DNA of 64,000 bases from an uncultured Planktomarina sp. (GTDB lineage Bacteria; Pseudomonadota; Alphaproteobacteria; Rhodobacterales; Rhodobacteraceae), in contig CAJJBZ010000002.1 of NCBI GenBank assembly GCA_905182535.1, positions 62,001-126,000 on the forward strand. Direction: 5' to 3'. The notes beneath the pieces are model-generated. The model did not search any database. It was not told the origin of the DNA and saw only the letters and a list, made by a program, of their open reading frames with translations. Position numbers and translations under genes: made by a program. This document shows, one piece after another, positions 35,410 through 43,810 of the stretch. Numbering within the stretch: position 1 is the first letter of the stretch; each line of letters starts with the position of its first letter.

Positions 35410-35613
35410 TCAAGCCTCACTTGGAGCTATTTGTTCCAACTGAGGTAAAATTATGATCAATTCGGTAAAAGCAGATAGGGCTGCTGAAGTATCGTGCCCT
35501 TCACACAGCAGTATCATTTCTGCCTGTGCCAATCCCAACCGGCTACTACGCAATGCTGAGATTGAAGCCATCAAGCTATGTTCATGTTCAATTAAGTACT
35601 TAGAACAACCCAC
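35410..35613 (-). CDS. Small hypothetical protein or remnant
   Basis: A 67-residue frame from GTG contains a helical stretch ALRSSRLGLAQAEMILLCEGHD and AALSAFTELIIILPQLEQI. No family is recognised. The ATG within it (MASISALR) would give 53 residues. It lies in a region with other decayed genes, so it may be a fragment. Confidence 0.3.
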   Translation of the reverse strand: MGCSKYLIEHEHSLMASISALRSSRLGLAQAEMILLCEGHDTSAALSAFTELIIILPQLEQIAPSEA

Positions 35614-35901
35614 GCACTGGGGTAATTAAAGGAAAAAACTGAACGCCGTGCAAATCGCATTTCTTGTAGTGCCAATAAAAGCCTGTCCCCAACACGAGCC
35701 CCCACTTAAATACCAAAATGTTTTCCAGCAGCTTTTGAAGCCAAAATCCAAGTATGCGAAGCCGCAACCGCATATGTTTGAAGGTAAAAACGTGCTATCT
35801 CAAGCAGTGCAACTTCGGTCTGATCTAGTCCTGCTGAATTAAGATGAATTTCTCTCTGGCCGAGCTGTCGGCTACAGTTTCTAGCTTTTCGTGCAGTCAT
35901 T
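35614..35901. other. Remnant-like intergenic stretch
   Basis: A minus-strand frame at 35706-35900 reads as helix-rich protein-like sequence (VALLEIARFYLQTYAVAA) but lacks a recognisable family or ribosome site. With the fragments on both sides it looks like degraded coding DNA. Confidence 0.35.
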
Positions 35902-36335
35902 TTGGATGGTTCAGGTTTTGCTCTTTGGGCATTTCAAGAAATGAAGCGGTCGTCATGGGCAATAAAAAGTTTGGAAAACAGCGTCTATTTTAGTGGGGAT
36001 CCAGGCTATGATGCCCATTACAAAACAATCGGCAACCGGCCAGGCCCGTTCGATGTTGTTTTCATGGATAGTGGCCAATATGATAAACGCTGGCGAGCAA
36101 TACACAATATGCCTGACGAAGTGACCAAAGGGTTTAATGATCTAGGTGGCGCTATCTGCTACCAGCGCTTTGGGCTATGTTTAACATGTCATTGCATAAC
36201 TGGTTCGACCCTGCCGTTGAACTAGCGGTGAGATCCAGACAAAGTAAAATACAAATGATCACACCACGTCTCCGCGAACTGATTTCATTGGACTACCCAC
36301 CACTGTTTGATGAATGGTGGAAAGCCGTAGACTAA
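35902..36335 (+). pseudogene. C-terminal remnant of a metallo-beta-lactamase-fold hydrolase (UlaG/NAPE-PLD-like)
   Basis: The fragment SVYFSGDPGYDAHYKTIG, then FDVVFMDSGQYDKRWRAIHNMP, is the distinctive second half of NAPE-PLD/UlaG-type metallo-hydrolases (GDxGY with metal Asp, then DSGQYD). The frame then breaks near 36170; in another frame the expected ending reads MSLHNWFDPAVELAVRS and RLRELISLDYPPLFDEWW to a stop at 36335. The N-terminal half with the HxHxDH metal site is absent upstream. Unlike the other split genes here, this one lacks half of its domain, so it is a real remnant. Confidence 0.65.
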
Positions 36336-36460
36336 TAGCCTAGCTGAACGATGGGTTTTTAAGGAAAAAGCCAATACTAGACTCCACATCTAGATACTGT
36401 AAGCATCTAGAAATTTTGTTTTACAGCAACTATGCATCCACTCAACTCAAGAGATTGTAA

Positions 36461-37363
36461 TTGGAAAAAAAAGAAAAAATTGATCTTTTTGGAGCAGTAG
36501 CTTTGATTAGTCTCTCTGCTCTGCTGGGCTTAAATCACGTTGTTATAAAGGTTGTAAACACTGGGCTTAACCCAGTTTTTTTTGCAGGGTTAAGATCCTT
36601 GCTAGCATTTTTTTTCCTCATCATTTACTTTAAACTAACCAATAAGAAGCTAGAGTTCTCAAAAGATACAATGGGTATTTCCATTCTAGCTGGAATTATT
36701 TTTGCCTTAGAATTTCTGTTATTATTTCTTGCCCTTGATTTCACAAGTGTAGCCCGCAATTCAATACTCTATTATTCAATGCCTATTTGGGTCACGGTCT
36801 TCGGCCACTTTTTTCTGCCAAATGAGAGGCTAAATTTCTTTAAATCTGTTGGTCTAATTTCTGCTTTTGCGGGTGTATCACTTGCAATCTCAAATAATGA
36901 TGAGACATTTTCTATTCACAACTGGCAACTAATTGGAGATTTTCTTGCTATAATGGCAGCAATCCTGTGGGCAATGATTATCTATCTTGTGAAGGGCACA
37001 AGTTTCAAAGAAGTCCCACCAGAAATGCAGCTCGTTTGGATGGTGATGGTATCTGCGCCAATTTTGCTAATAGCCTCTTTATTTTTTGGTGATTTAGTTC
37101 GAGATTTTCAAATGGTTCACATATGGGGTTTATTGTTTCAGAGCATAGTTGTTGTGGCAGGTGGGTTTCTATTTTGGCTGTGGCTTGCATCAATTTATCC
37201 AGCCTCTAGCGTTGCTAGTTTTTCTTTCTTAAGTCCCATTTTTACAATATTTTTTAGCTGGGCACTTCTTAACGAGACAGTTAATTTTACGTTTATTGCA
37301 GCAGCTATCTTAGTGATATTTGGCTTAGTCTGCATCAATAAGAAAGTTCAAATTAAACATTAA
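36461..37363 (+). CDS. EamA/DMT-family transporter
   Basis: This 300-residue protein has about ten hydrophobic helices in two EamA repeats: ALISLSALLGLNHVVIKVV and FAGLRSLLAFFFLIIYF in the first, LAIMAAILWAMIIYLVKGT and PIFTIFFSWALLNETVNF in the second. The ALLNE segment before the last helix is typical. The likely start is a TTG with AGAG upstream. The substrate is unknown (amino acids, metabolites or drugs in the family). Confidence 0.85.
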   Translation: MEKKEKIDLFGAVALISLSALLGLNHVVIKVVNTGLNPVFFAGLRSLLAFFFLIIYFKLTNKKLEFSKDTMGISILAGIIFALEFLLLFLALDFTSVARNSILYYSMPIWVTVFGHFFLPNERLNFFKSVGLISAFAGVSLAISNNDETFSIHNWQLIGDFLAIMAAILWAMIIYLVKGTSFKEVPPEMQLVWMVMVSAPILLIASLFFGDLVRDFQMVHIWGLLFQSIVVVAGGFLFWLWLASIYPASSVASFSFLSPIFTIFFSWALLNETVNFTFIAAAILVIFGLVCINKKVQIKH

Positions 37364-37540
37364 ATACTCTAAAGAGGGCCCAGAATATTTCTAAGTGTTT
37401 CCCAATTTTTTGAATACTAAGCCCATCACTACACCTCGCACCCCCACCCAGCACCCGCTGTGTCTTTAGCTAACAGAGTGGCTTGCCGGGCAAATGGGGC
37501 TAGGTTAGGGTAGTTTTCTTGGGACATGATGTTGGCCAAA

Positions 37541-38386
37541 TTACTTATGACCCGCAGGAGCTGATCGTATAGTCGCCACTGCAATTCCACCTAGCACTAG
37601 CAAGCCTGCTACCAACAAGCGCAAGGTTAGGGGTTCTGCTAAAAATACTACACCACCACCTACTGCAAGGACAGGCACACTTAATTGTGCAACGGCTGCA
37701 ATCGTTGTGGGCAGTTGAGGGAGTACACGGTACCATACTGCATAACCAAAACCAGACGTCACTGCCCCTGCAAATATTGCTGAGACTATGCCACCCAATG
37801 GCAAGTCACCGTTCGCAAACACCAAAAACACCGCGACGATTGGAAAACATAAGATGAAATGACCCGCAGTTGCCTGCAACGGATCACGCAGCGCCTGCCC
37901 TAGGATTGTATAAACAGCCCACCCCACTGTTGCGGCGATCATGGCCAAGGTTCCCGCCAATGGCACACCTTCCAATTCACTTGGCCATAATAATATTACA
38001 AGGCCAATCAGCGCAAACACAGCCCCGGCCCAGCGCATTTTAGACACTGTTTGGCCCTGGAATATAGCCCAGCCAAACATCATAATTTGTAATAAACCGA
38101 ATAAAATTAATGCACCCATACCTACGCCAAGACTTAGGTAAGCAATTGAGAAACCAATCATATAAGTTGTAAGTGCTAAGGCTCCTTTCCAACGTTTTCT
38201 GATGCTTTCAATAGGTGATTGCCCTTGAATGATTACCAGAAAGCCTAGAGACAAAGCACCCGCTCCAACCCGAATGACCGCAAAGGTTAGCGGGTCCATA
38301 CCATAAGTATTAACACCCACGCGAGTTAAGATAGAATTGACCGCAAAGGCGACCATCGTGAGGCAAACCAGACCAATTAGTTTCAT
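37541..38386 (-). CDS. EamA/DMT-family transporter
   Basis: This 281-residue protein has ten predicted membrane helices in two repeats: MKLIGLVCLTMVAFAVNSIL and FAVIRVGAGALSLGFLVII at the start, MIAATVGWAVYTILGQAL in the middle, and VPVLAVGGGVVFLAEPLTLR with the FLAEPL signature of the second repeat. It converges on the other EamA gene at 36461, but the sequences are different enough that this is not a recent duplication. Substrate unknown. Confidence 0.87.
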   Translation of the reverse strand: MKLIGLVCLTMVAFAVNSILTRVGVNTYGMDPLTFAVIRVGAGALSLGFLVIIQGQSPIESIRKRWKGALALTTYMIGFSIAYLSLGVGMGALILFGLLQIMMFGWAIFQGQTVSKMRWAGAVFALIGLVILLWPSELEGVPLAGTLAMIAATVGWAVYTILGQALRDPLQATAGHFILCFPIVAVFLVFANGDLPLGGIVSAIFAGAVTSGFGYAVWYRVLPQLPTTIAAVAQLSVPVLAVGGGVVFLAEPLTLRLLVAGLLVLGGIAVATIRSAPAGHK

Positions 38387-38738
38387 CTATCCGGTTTGAA
38401 CGGTGATACTATAGATTGCAATCCATCAAAACTGACTAAGGGCTACTGTGGGCCACTAACACCGTTCAATCACCATGGTTGCAAACCTAAATAATAAATC
38501 AGCAAGGATTATTAGAGCGCAGTTATCTGCGCCAGGATGGCTGCCTGAACAACGGCTGAAACGACAACGTCTAGATGGTCATACCAAGGCGCGTATTGCT
38601 CGAGGGCTGGTATAAGGTATCCAAGCTTGATTATAATCTACTCGAGACAGCACTTCTGGTATTAATGAGAAGGCAGCCAAGTCATAGAATGATGCAAATT
38701 AGAAGATCTGATGAGGGAAGAAGTGGGATGAGCAACCA
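38387..38738. other. Intergenic region with coding-like remnant
   Basis: Plus-strand sequence near 38490-38610 reads protein-like (SAPGWLPEQRLKRQRLDGHTK then ARIARGLV) before a stop, with no start or ribosome site. It looks like a degraded fragment of an unidentified gene. Nothing else is supported. Confidence 0.35.
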
Positions 38739-39227
38739 ATGCTAGAGGCTACAAATAAGTTGAAATATATCCCATTCGAAAACTTCAAGATTGGGCAAAA
38801 ACAGAATTTTGGTGCCTATGAAGTCACCGAGGAAGAAATCATAGAATTCGCAAGTAAGTATGACCCCCAGTTCTTTCATCTTGACCACGCGGCCGCAAAA
38901 CAATCTCTGTTCGGTGGGCTATGTGCCAGTGGCTGGCATACTTGTGCCATGACAATGTCAATGATGGTAACTAACATGGACGCAAATGGTCGGTCACTAG
39001 GTTCACCAGGAATCGACAGCCTTAGATGGCTTCGACCAGTTTTCCCAGGAGACGTATTATCAGTGCAGATGGAAGTTTTGGATACGATTCCCTCAAAAAG
39101 TCGTCCAAACATTGGCGTGGTTGTTAGTAAAGTCTCTGTAAGTAATCATAAAGAGGACGTGGTGATGGAATTTACCAGCAAGGGAATTTTCTCCAGAAGC
39201 GAAGACGGATTAGGAGGAGAAGAATAA
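38739..39227 (+). CDS. MaoC-family dehydratase
   Basis: This 162-residue hot-dog-fold protein has EEIIEFASKYDPQFFHLDHAA, then SLFGGLCASGWHTCAM, the MaoC/R-hydratase signature with the catalytic Asp and His. LRWLRPVFPGDVLSVQMEV follows. Members hydrate enoyl-CoA or similar thioesters. A strong GGAGGAG lies at its 3' end and serves the following, now decayed, glyoxalase-fold copy at 39229, indicating an original two-gene operon. Confidence 0.87.
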   Translation: MLEATNKLKYIPFENFKIGQKQNFGAYEVTEEEIIEFASKYDPQFFHLDHAAAKQSLFGGLCASGWHTCAMTMSMMVTNMDANGRSLGSPGIDSLRWLRPVFPGDVLSVQMEVLDTIPSKSRPNIGVVVSKVSVSNHKEDVVMEFTSKGIFSRSEDGLGGEE

Positions 39228-39228
39228 A

Positions 39229-39425
39229 ATAAAATTAGATTTTCAACATATACAACATGTGTCTGAGGTTGTTAATCTAATAGATGAATTCTACACGGGT
39301 ACCCTAGGATTATCCGATATCTCCCACCCTCCTCCCAAGACCAAAAGAGAACAAAGCGTTTAGTTATAGTCATAAGATAAAGTTTGCTGCTGATGGTCAA
39401 ATGCAGATGGACCTCTATTGCTTCA
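39229..39425 (+). pseudogene. Decayed 5' fragment of a VOC (glyoxalase-fold) gene, copy of 41959-42471
   Basis: The sequence follows the first ~165 bases of the VOC gene at 41959 almost base for base in places: the GTGTCTGAG and TTCTACACG blocks and GATGGTCAAATGCAGATG are shared. The ATG has become ATA, the middle carries indels and a stop, and homology ends near 39425. It directly follows the MaoC stop with a good ribosome site. It is a partial duplicate or the decayed original of the intact gene 2.7 kb downstream. Confidence 0.75.
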
Positions 39426-39666
39426 ACCCCTGATATAAGAACGGCCACTAAGTGTTTTTACTTAGGCCTCCCATTTACTGTTTTAAATTGTACTGGCAGG
39501 TTCTTGTATTCGACATTTATCTTTGGATGATTGGCTAGAGATATGTCAGTGACTTTTAGCTCTGCACTTAGCTAGCATTGCGCCTAATGCATGGCGGCAA
39601 TTCTTTATTGTATGATGATATTAGGGCTAACATCGGCCATAAAAGAAGCAGAGAAAGGAAATTATA

Positions 39667-39888
39667 ATGCTTAGAGAAATATTTAAATCAATGGTCGTAT
39701 CCCGTCAGGCTTCCGCTTCATACGAAGCTATGCGGTACATGACAAACAGCCAATTGGGAGACATTGGCTTTACTCGTGATAACTATATTGAAGGTATAAA
39801 GGCCCGTATCTCAGCAGAGCTGGACGCAGAAGATGCAAAGGCAATGTCAGCAGCGCTAGCGAAAATTAACCTACACGCCACAGCTTGA
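39667..39888 (+). CDS. DUF1127-like small protein
   Basis: This 73-residue protein contains YEAMRYMTNSQLGDIGFTRD, matching the short DUF1127 core (L-x-x-L-x-D-I-G-L/F-x-R), followed by a charged helix. AAAGGAAATTATA precedes the ATG. Alphaproteobacterial DUF1127 proteins of this size have been linked to RNA and phosphate/stress regulation; here the role is unknown. It stands alone between a VOC remnant and a long non-coding stretch. Confidence 0.7.
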   Translation: MLREIFKSMVVSRQASASYEAMRYMTNSQLGDIGFTRDNYIEGIKARISAELDAEDAKAMSAALAKINLHATA

Positions 39889-40344
39889 TTTAGGCTCTGG
39901 TTTTAATGATGCTAGAACCCTCAAAATATTTACGCTGGCAACGGCGACGTCATAGAATAATTCCCCCAATGGGGCTATATTATTTTAACGTCAACGACTG
40001 AGCCCCTAAAACCTGCCTAACGTCTTAATATGGCTGCATCCTTGAGAACGGCTGGTGAAGGGATTGGCGGCATTAGACTAAGTGACTAAGCTGTAGCCAA
40101 GTGATACTTCTAACAGAGCGACAGCTCTCAGTTAGGCAGCATGGTTTAGCGACGTGGATTTACCTAACCCTGAGCTTCGCTGAAGGTCGTCTCTGGACTA
40201 TTTTTGCAAACCAAACATCATTAAGTCTTTGCCACTCGCTGTAGTCGCCCTCAGCATCAAAGGCTTCATCGTGATCTACCGACTTCAGCCGGCTATCATC
40301 AATTCCTTAAAAGAGTATGCATCTCAGTGAATGGTGTTAAGTCA
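39889..40344. other. Intergenic region without supported gene
   Basis: No open frame with ribosome site was found. A minus-strand stretch around 40210-40290 reads protein-like (ITMKPLMLRATTASGKDLMM) with stops on both sides and may be a degraded gene. No inverted repeats marking an insertion sequence were found. Confidence 0.35.
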
Positions 40345-40977
40345 CTAGCTTTCCATAGTTTCGATGGTTTGCACTTCCGGTTTTGTTTCCAAGTAGGATT
40401 GTCTGGTTTTGTGGAAATCCCAATAGTTTTTGAGATTGGGATGTACAATTTTCCAGTTAAATCTAGGAAACCTAAGATCCAGGTACTCCAAACATGAAAA
40501 CACGCTGATATCTGCTATTGTGAAGTGGTCTCCTACAAAAAATTGTTCGGCGCCCAGATAAGAAGACAAATATTTCATACCTTGATAAATTTTGGTTGCT
40601 TGCCTGTCTATCCAATCGCCACTCCGCAGTTTTTCCAATCTGACATTCTCTAAGAAGATAAGGACTAACGCATCAGAAACTCCATCTGCCACTGCCTCCA
40701 CTAACTTCGCACCAACATTTTCAGTGGGCGATTCTGGGTAGAAAAGAGGATTTGGAAAGCGATTGTCTAAATATTGAACAATAACTTTACTATCAAATAG
40801 TGGTTCGTTTCCATCCTCAATCAGAATTGGGATTTTGCCAAGTGGGTTCAGATTTTTCGTGAGTGTGTCTCTGTTCCAAGGGACATCTATGATTTCTTCA
40901 AATTCAACATTTTTCTCGCGCAGAACTACTCGTACCTTGCGTGCGTATGGACTAGGTGTGGCGATAATGAGTTTCAT
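40345..40977 (-). CDS. Glutathione S-transferase family protein
   Basis: This 210-residue protein has an N-terminal thioredoxin fold with SPYARKVRVVLREKNVEF, NPLGKIPILIEDGNEPLFDSKVIVQYLD (glutathione gamma-glutamyl site with P-I and D-S), and an all-helical C-terminal domain with FVGDHFTIADISVFSCLEYLDLR (the N-capping box). Substrates include electrophiles or peroxides. It is a single gene; the nearest neighbours do not explain it further. Confidence 0.88.
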   Translation of the reverse strand: MKLIIATPSPYARKVRVVLREKNVEFEEIIDVPWNRDTLTKNLNPLGKIPILIEDGNEPLFDSKVIVQYLDNRFPNPLFYPESPTENVGAKLVEAVADGVSDALVLIFLENVRLEKLRSGDWIDRQATKIYQGMKYLSSYLGAEQFFVGDHFTIADISVFSCLEYLDLRFPRFNWKIVHPNLKNYWDFHKTRQSYLETKPEVQTIETMES

Positions 40978-41251
40978 AATTTAGCAACATAGGACCACCT
41001 GATAAATTATTCTAGCAGTAGCGTGAGCAGTTATTAAATATCTTTTAATATATATGACCTTTGTTAGAAGCAGTGACACACGGTTTTTCTGGTGAAGTTA
41101 ATAAAACTTGAGTGTACTTAAGAAAAACCCAGAAGGTTCGCCAAACTGACTGGAACACACTATGAAAGTACAATGGTTGTGGGCGTTGCTGCTAACTACA
41201 CTACCACAGCCGAAGTATTTAATGTCCAAACAGAGAAATATGGAATTATAA

Positions 41252-41359
41252 ATGAAAAATAAGAAATTAATTGAAAAAGTGGCTACCGTTATTATTTTAC
41301 TGGGGCTGGGATGGGTGGTTTATGTCAACTTTGGTTTATTCTGTTGCACTTCTTTTTGA
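41252..41359 (+). CDS. Possible 35-residue single-pass membrane peptide
   Basis: ATG at 41252 opens MKNKKLIEKVATVIILLGLG followed by WVVYVNFGLFCC and a short tail: one hydrophobic helix with lysine-rich N terminus and a CC pair. It abuts the stop of an even shorter frame (41162-41251). The ribosome site is weak. The rest of 40978-41447 contains no supported gene. Confidence 0.3.
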   Translation: MKNKKLIEKVATVIILLGLGWVVYVNFGLFCCTSF

Positions 41360-41447
41360 CAATGGCATAGAGAATTTTTTAAACTACTTGAGTAGTATCA
41401 CAGCAAAAATTATATTGGTTTAATAATAGTAAATCGGAGCATTGTAT

Positions 41448-41900
41448 ATGAGGCTGCCACTGACCCCTTTAACACTCAGAGCAGCATTATTTACGCTTCT
41501 AACTCTGTTGATAATTCCAAAAGATGCATTAGCAGAAACTGTTCAGATTGAGTTTACCGAGTTTGACACATTTAGTATAGAAGTTGTGCATATTGATGTT
41601 GGAGACACTGTAGAATGGTTGCCAAAGAATTCCGGCCACAATGTGGAGTTCATTGCGGGACCTCAGATGAATGCGCTTCCAAAAAACTCTAAAATGGACG
41701 ATTTTCACTCTGTGGTATTCAAAACTCCTGGGATTTATTTGTATGGTTGCACACCACATCTAAATATGGGCATGTTGGGTCTAATTGTAGTGGGTAACGA
41801 TTTACATAATTTAGAAAAACTAGGTAATGTTAAATTATCTCGCATTGCTAAATCAGTATTAGAAGATTTAATAAAAATTGCTAAATCACATTCTGAATAA
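41448..41900 (+). CDS. Pseudoazurin/plastocyanin-like cupredoxin
   Basis: This 150-residue exported protein has a signal peptide (LRAALFTLLTLLIIPKDALA). The type I copper site is visible: His in NSGHNVEF, then Cys and His in YGCTPHLNMGM and the axial Met in the same loop, the pseudoazurin C-T-P-H-x-x-M-G-M arrangement. It is a small periplasmic electron carrier. The C-terminal helix pair (LSRIAKSVLEDLIKIAK) is as in pseudoazurins. I start at the ATG at 41448, eight bases after CGGAG, instead of the TTG at 41442. Confidence 0.85.
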   Translation: MRLPLTPLTLRAALFTLLTLLIIPKDALAETVQIEFTEFDTFSIEVVHIDVGDTVEWLPKNSGHNVEFIAGPQMNALPKNSKMDDFHSVVFKTPGIYLYGCTPHLNMGMLGLIVVGNDLHNLEKLGNVKLSRIAKSVLEDLIKIAKSHSE

Positions 41901-41958
41901 TCGTAGTCGGTTTCAAGATAGAGTTTTCAACGCAGTTCTTCAGGAATAAAAGAATAAA

Positions 41959-42471
41959 ATGAAACTTGAATTTCACCATATAAACTTCGTGTCTGAGGAT
42001 GTTGATCGCCTACACGATTTCTACACGAATACTCTAGGACTGTCCAATATTCCTATTACATCTTTCCCAAGACCAGACGAGACCAAAGAGACTGGTTATA
42101 GTGGCAAGATAAGGTTTGCTACTGATGGTCAAATGCAGATGCACCTCGCTGAAAAGAACTTGGATGTCGCTTTCAAACACGGTGAGGTAATTAATCCTGT
42201 AGAGCGAGGGCATATAGCGTTCCGGACGGATGACATAGAAGCCTTCATGGCAATGTTAGATGGCAAGGGTATACCTTATTCAAACTACGGCACTGCTTTC
42301 GCCAAAGAGTGGCATCAGGTATTTTTTCACGATCCTGAAGGAAACATTGTTGAAGTGCATCAAGAGGTAATATCTGAACAAACAATTAATAAAACCACGA
42401 CCCAAGGAATAGATGATGGTGAAATAATAACAGACCGAAGTGTTTGGGGTGGTTTGTTTGGAGGAGGCTGA
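41959..42471 (+). CDS. VOC-family (glyoxalase/bleomycin-resistance fold) protein
   Basis: This 170-residue protein has HHINFVSEDVDRLHDFYTNTLGL at the start (first VOC module with His metal ligand), MQMHLAEKN (Glu/His region), GHIAFRTDDIEAFMAMLDGKG (second module) and VFFHDPEGNIVEVHQE with the closing Glu. These metal-dependent proteins include lyases, epimerases and dioxygenases. A decayed copy of its first third lies at 39229 beside the MaoC gene, so the two genes once formed a pair. Confidence 0.85.
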   Translation: MKLEFHHINFVSEDVDRLHDFYTNTLGLSNIPITSFPRPDETKETGYSGKIRFATDGQMQMHLAEKNLDVAFKHGEVINPVERGHIAFRTDDIEAFMAMLDGKGIPYSNYGTAFAKEWHQVFFHDPEGNIVEVHQEVISEQTINKTTTQGIDDGEIITDRSVWGGLFGGG

Positions 42472-42583
42472 ATGAAGTTGTACTCTAGTGCCGGAGAGAG
42501 CCTGAGTTGTGCCACTACTACTTCCATGATCATCCATGGTGTGCACCCCCACATCAAGACTTTGAGCACCAACATAAACTGCG

Positions 42584-43392
42584 CTATTTCGACTTCAGTA
42601 ATCCACCATTTTGTCTTATTGAATTCACTGTAGCTAAAACTGTAGCGAGGCGTTTTTCATCTGGTGGATGAGTGCCCCAGAATGACAATTTTCCAGCTGA
42701 TGTGCGAGTGCTTTCCGGGCGTGCGAAAAACTGTGCGCCTTTTACCGGATCGTATCCCGCTAATTGCGCAATGTAGGTGCCCAGTGTGTCACTTTCTAAC
42801 TCGTAGGCTTGAGAGTATGATTTAGCACCTATCGCGGCACCAATTCTGCCCAACTTCCATCTGCATAATATGCACCTGCTGATGAAGAATAAGCACTCCC
42901 ATAAGCCGTGATCGCACCCAAGATAATGGCACCAGTCAGAGCCTGTTTTTTTTGTTTTTCGATGTGCCGGCCAATTAAGTGACCAAACTCGTGGCTCATA
43001 ACAAATGCCACTTCATCATCACTTTCTGTATCTTGTAGTAGCGGCATCGACATTCGAATTGACGGGGTACCTTTTCTATAAGTAAAATACGCATTACGAA
43101 CAGACATCTTAGTATCAATACTAATATCAACGTCACAGATAAAGTTTTTGATGTCAGATGTCACCTCTTTACAAACCTTCTGACCCGCCGGCTTTACACG
43201 TAGCATTACACGACTAAACCGATTTTCTGCAGCAGTGGAAGATAGTGTAGTGCGAGAAGTATTGCTCCGGGCATCTTTAAACATTTGAGCGCCACCTGCT
43301 CCTGATTTGGCAGCTTTAGGAATTTCGAACGTTGTTCCACATCCACTCAACAACCCTACACTAACGATTACTGCAACCAAAGCCCTACGCAT
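42584..43392 (-). CDS. M48-family zinc metalloprotease lipoprotein, interrupted by one-base frameshift
   Basis: The N terminus is a lipoprotein signal (VSVGLLSGCGT, lipobox LSGC). FVMSHEFGHLIGRHIEKQ contains HExxH. The frame ends at YADGSWAELVPR, while the next frame continues GRIGAAIGAKSYSQAYELESD, with the third zinc ligand Glu, to the M48 ending THPPDEKRLATV. Adding one base to the GGG at 42848-42850 (CCC on the + strand) gives SWGRIG and a 269-residue protein of normal size. It probably works in periplasmic protein quality control. Confidence 0.78.
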
Positions 43393-43810
43393 TTAATCTT
43401 CTCCATTAGTATCAGAGTCAAATTGGCAGACCACCAAAGTCTTTGCAAACAACAATCGTGTAATGAAGCCTCCGGCAGAAAGTTTGGAGGGCTTACAACG
43501 CATCTGAGAGGCCAACCTAAAGCAGGGGCGGCAGATTGAAAAGAAGCTAGTAGCCCAGAACCACGAAGCGAAGGTAAAGCTTAAGGTTCTGGGCTAGCTT
43601 AAGCGGCTAGAAAACCAGTGGGGCGCTGCGCGCCTTATGCCTGAGAGATCAGGAATGCATATAAACAAGCTAGGCTAACAGCCTATTTTAAAAAGTATCT
43701 GATCTGACTAACTTATATATTTTCCAAAATAATTGTAGGAACACAAACCAAGAAAATAAAGCCTAACTTAAAAAGATCCGTTGTTATTTTGCGTTGTAGC
43801 CAGCAGAACA
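43393..43810. other. Intergenic region with a 12-bp inverted repeat
   Basis: TAGCCCAGAACC at 43551-43562 and GGTTCTGGGCTA at 43585-43596 form a perfect 12-bp stem with a 22-base loop; AAGC/GCTT extends it across a TAG bulge. It may be a terminator for a neighbouring transcript or a structured RNA element. No protein-coding frame is supported. Confidence 0.45.

Noticed and set aside
38387-40344. Insertion sequence remnants
   Set aside because: Protein-like fragments are visible, but no terminal inverted repeats, target duplications or transposase DDE motif could be identified.
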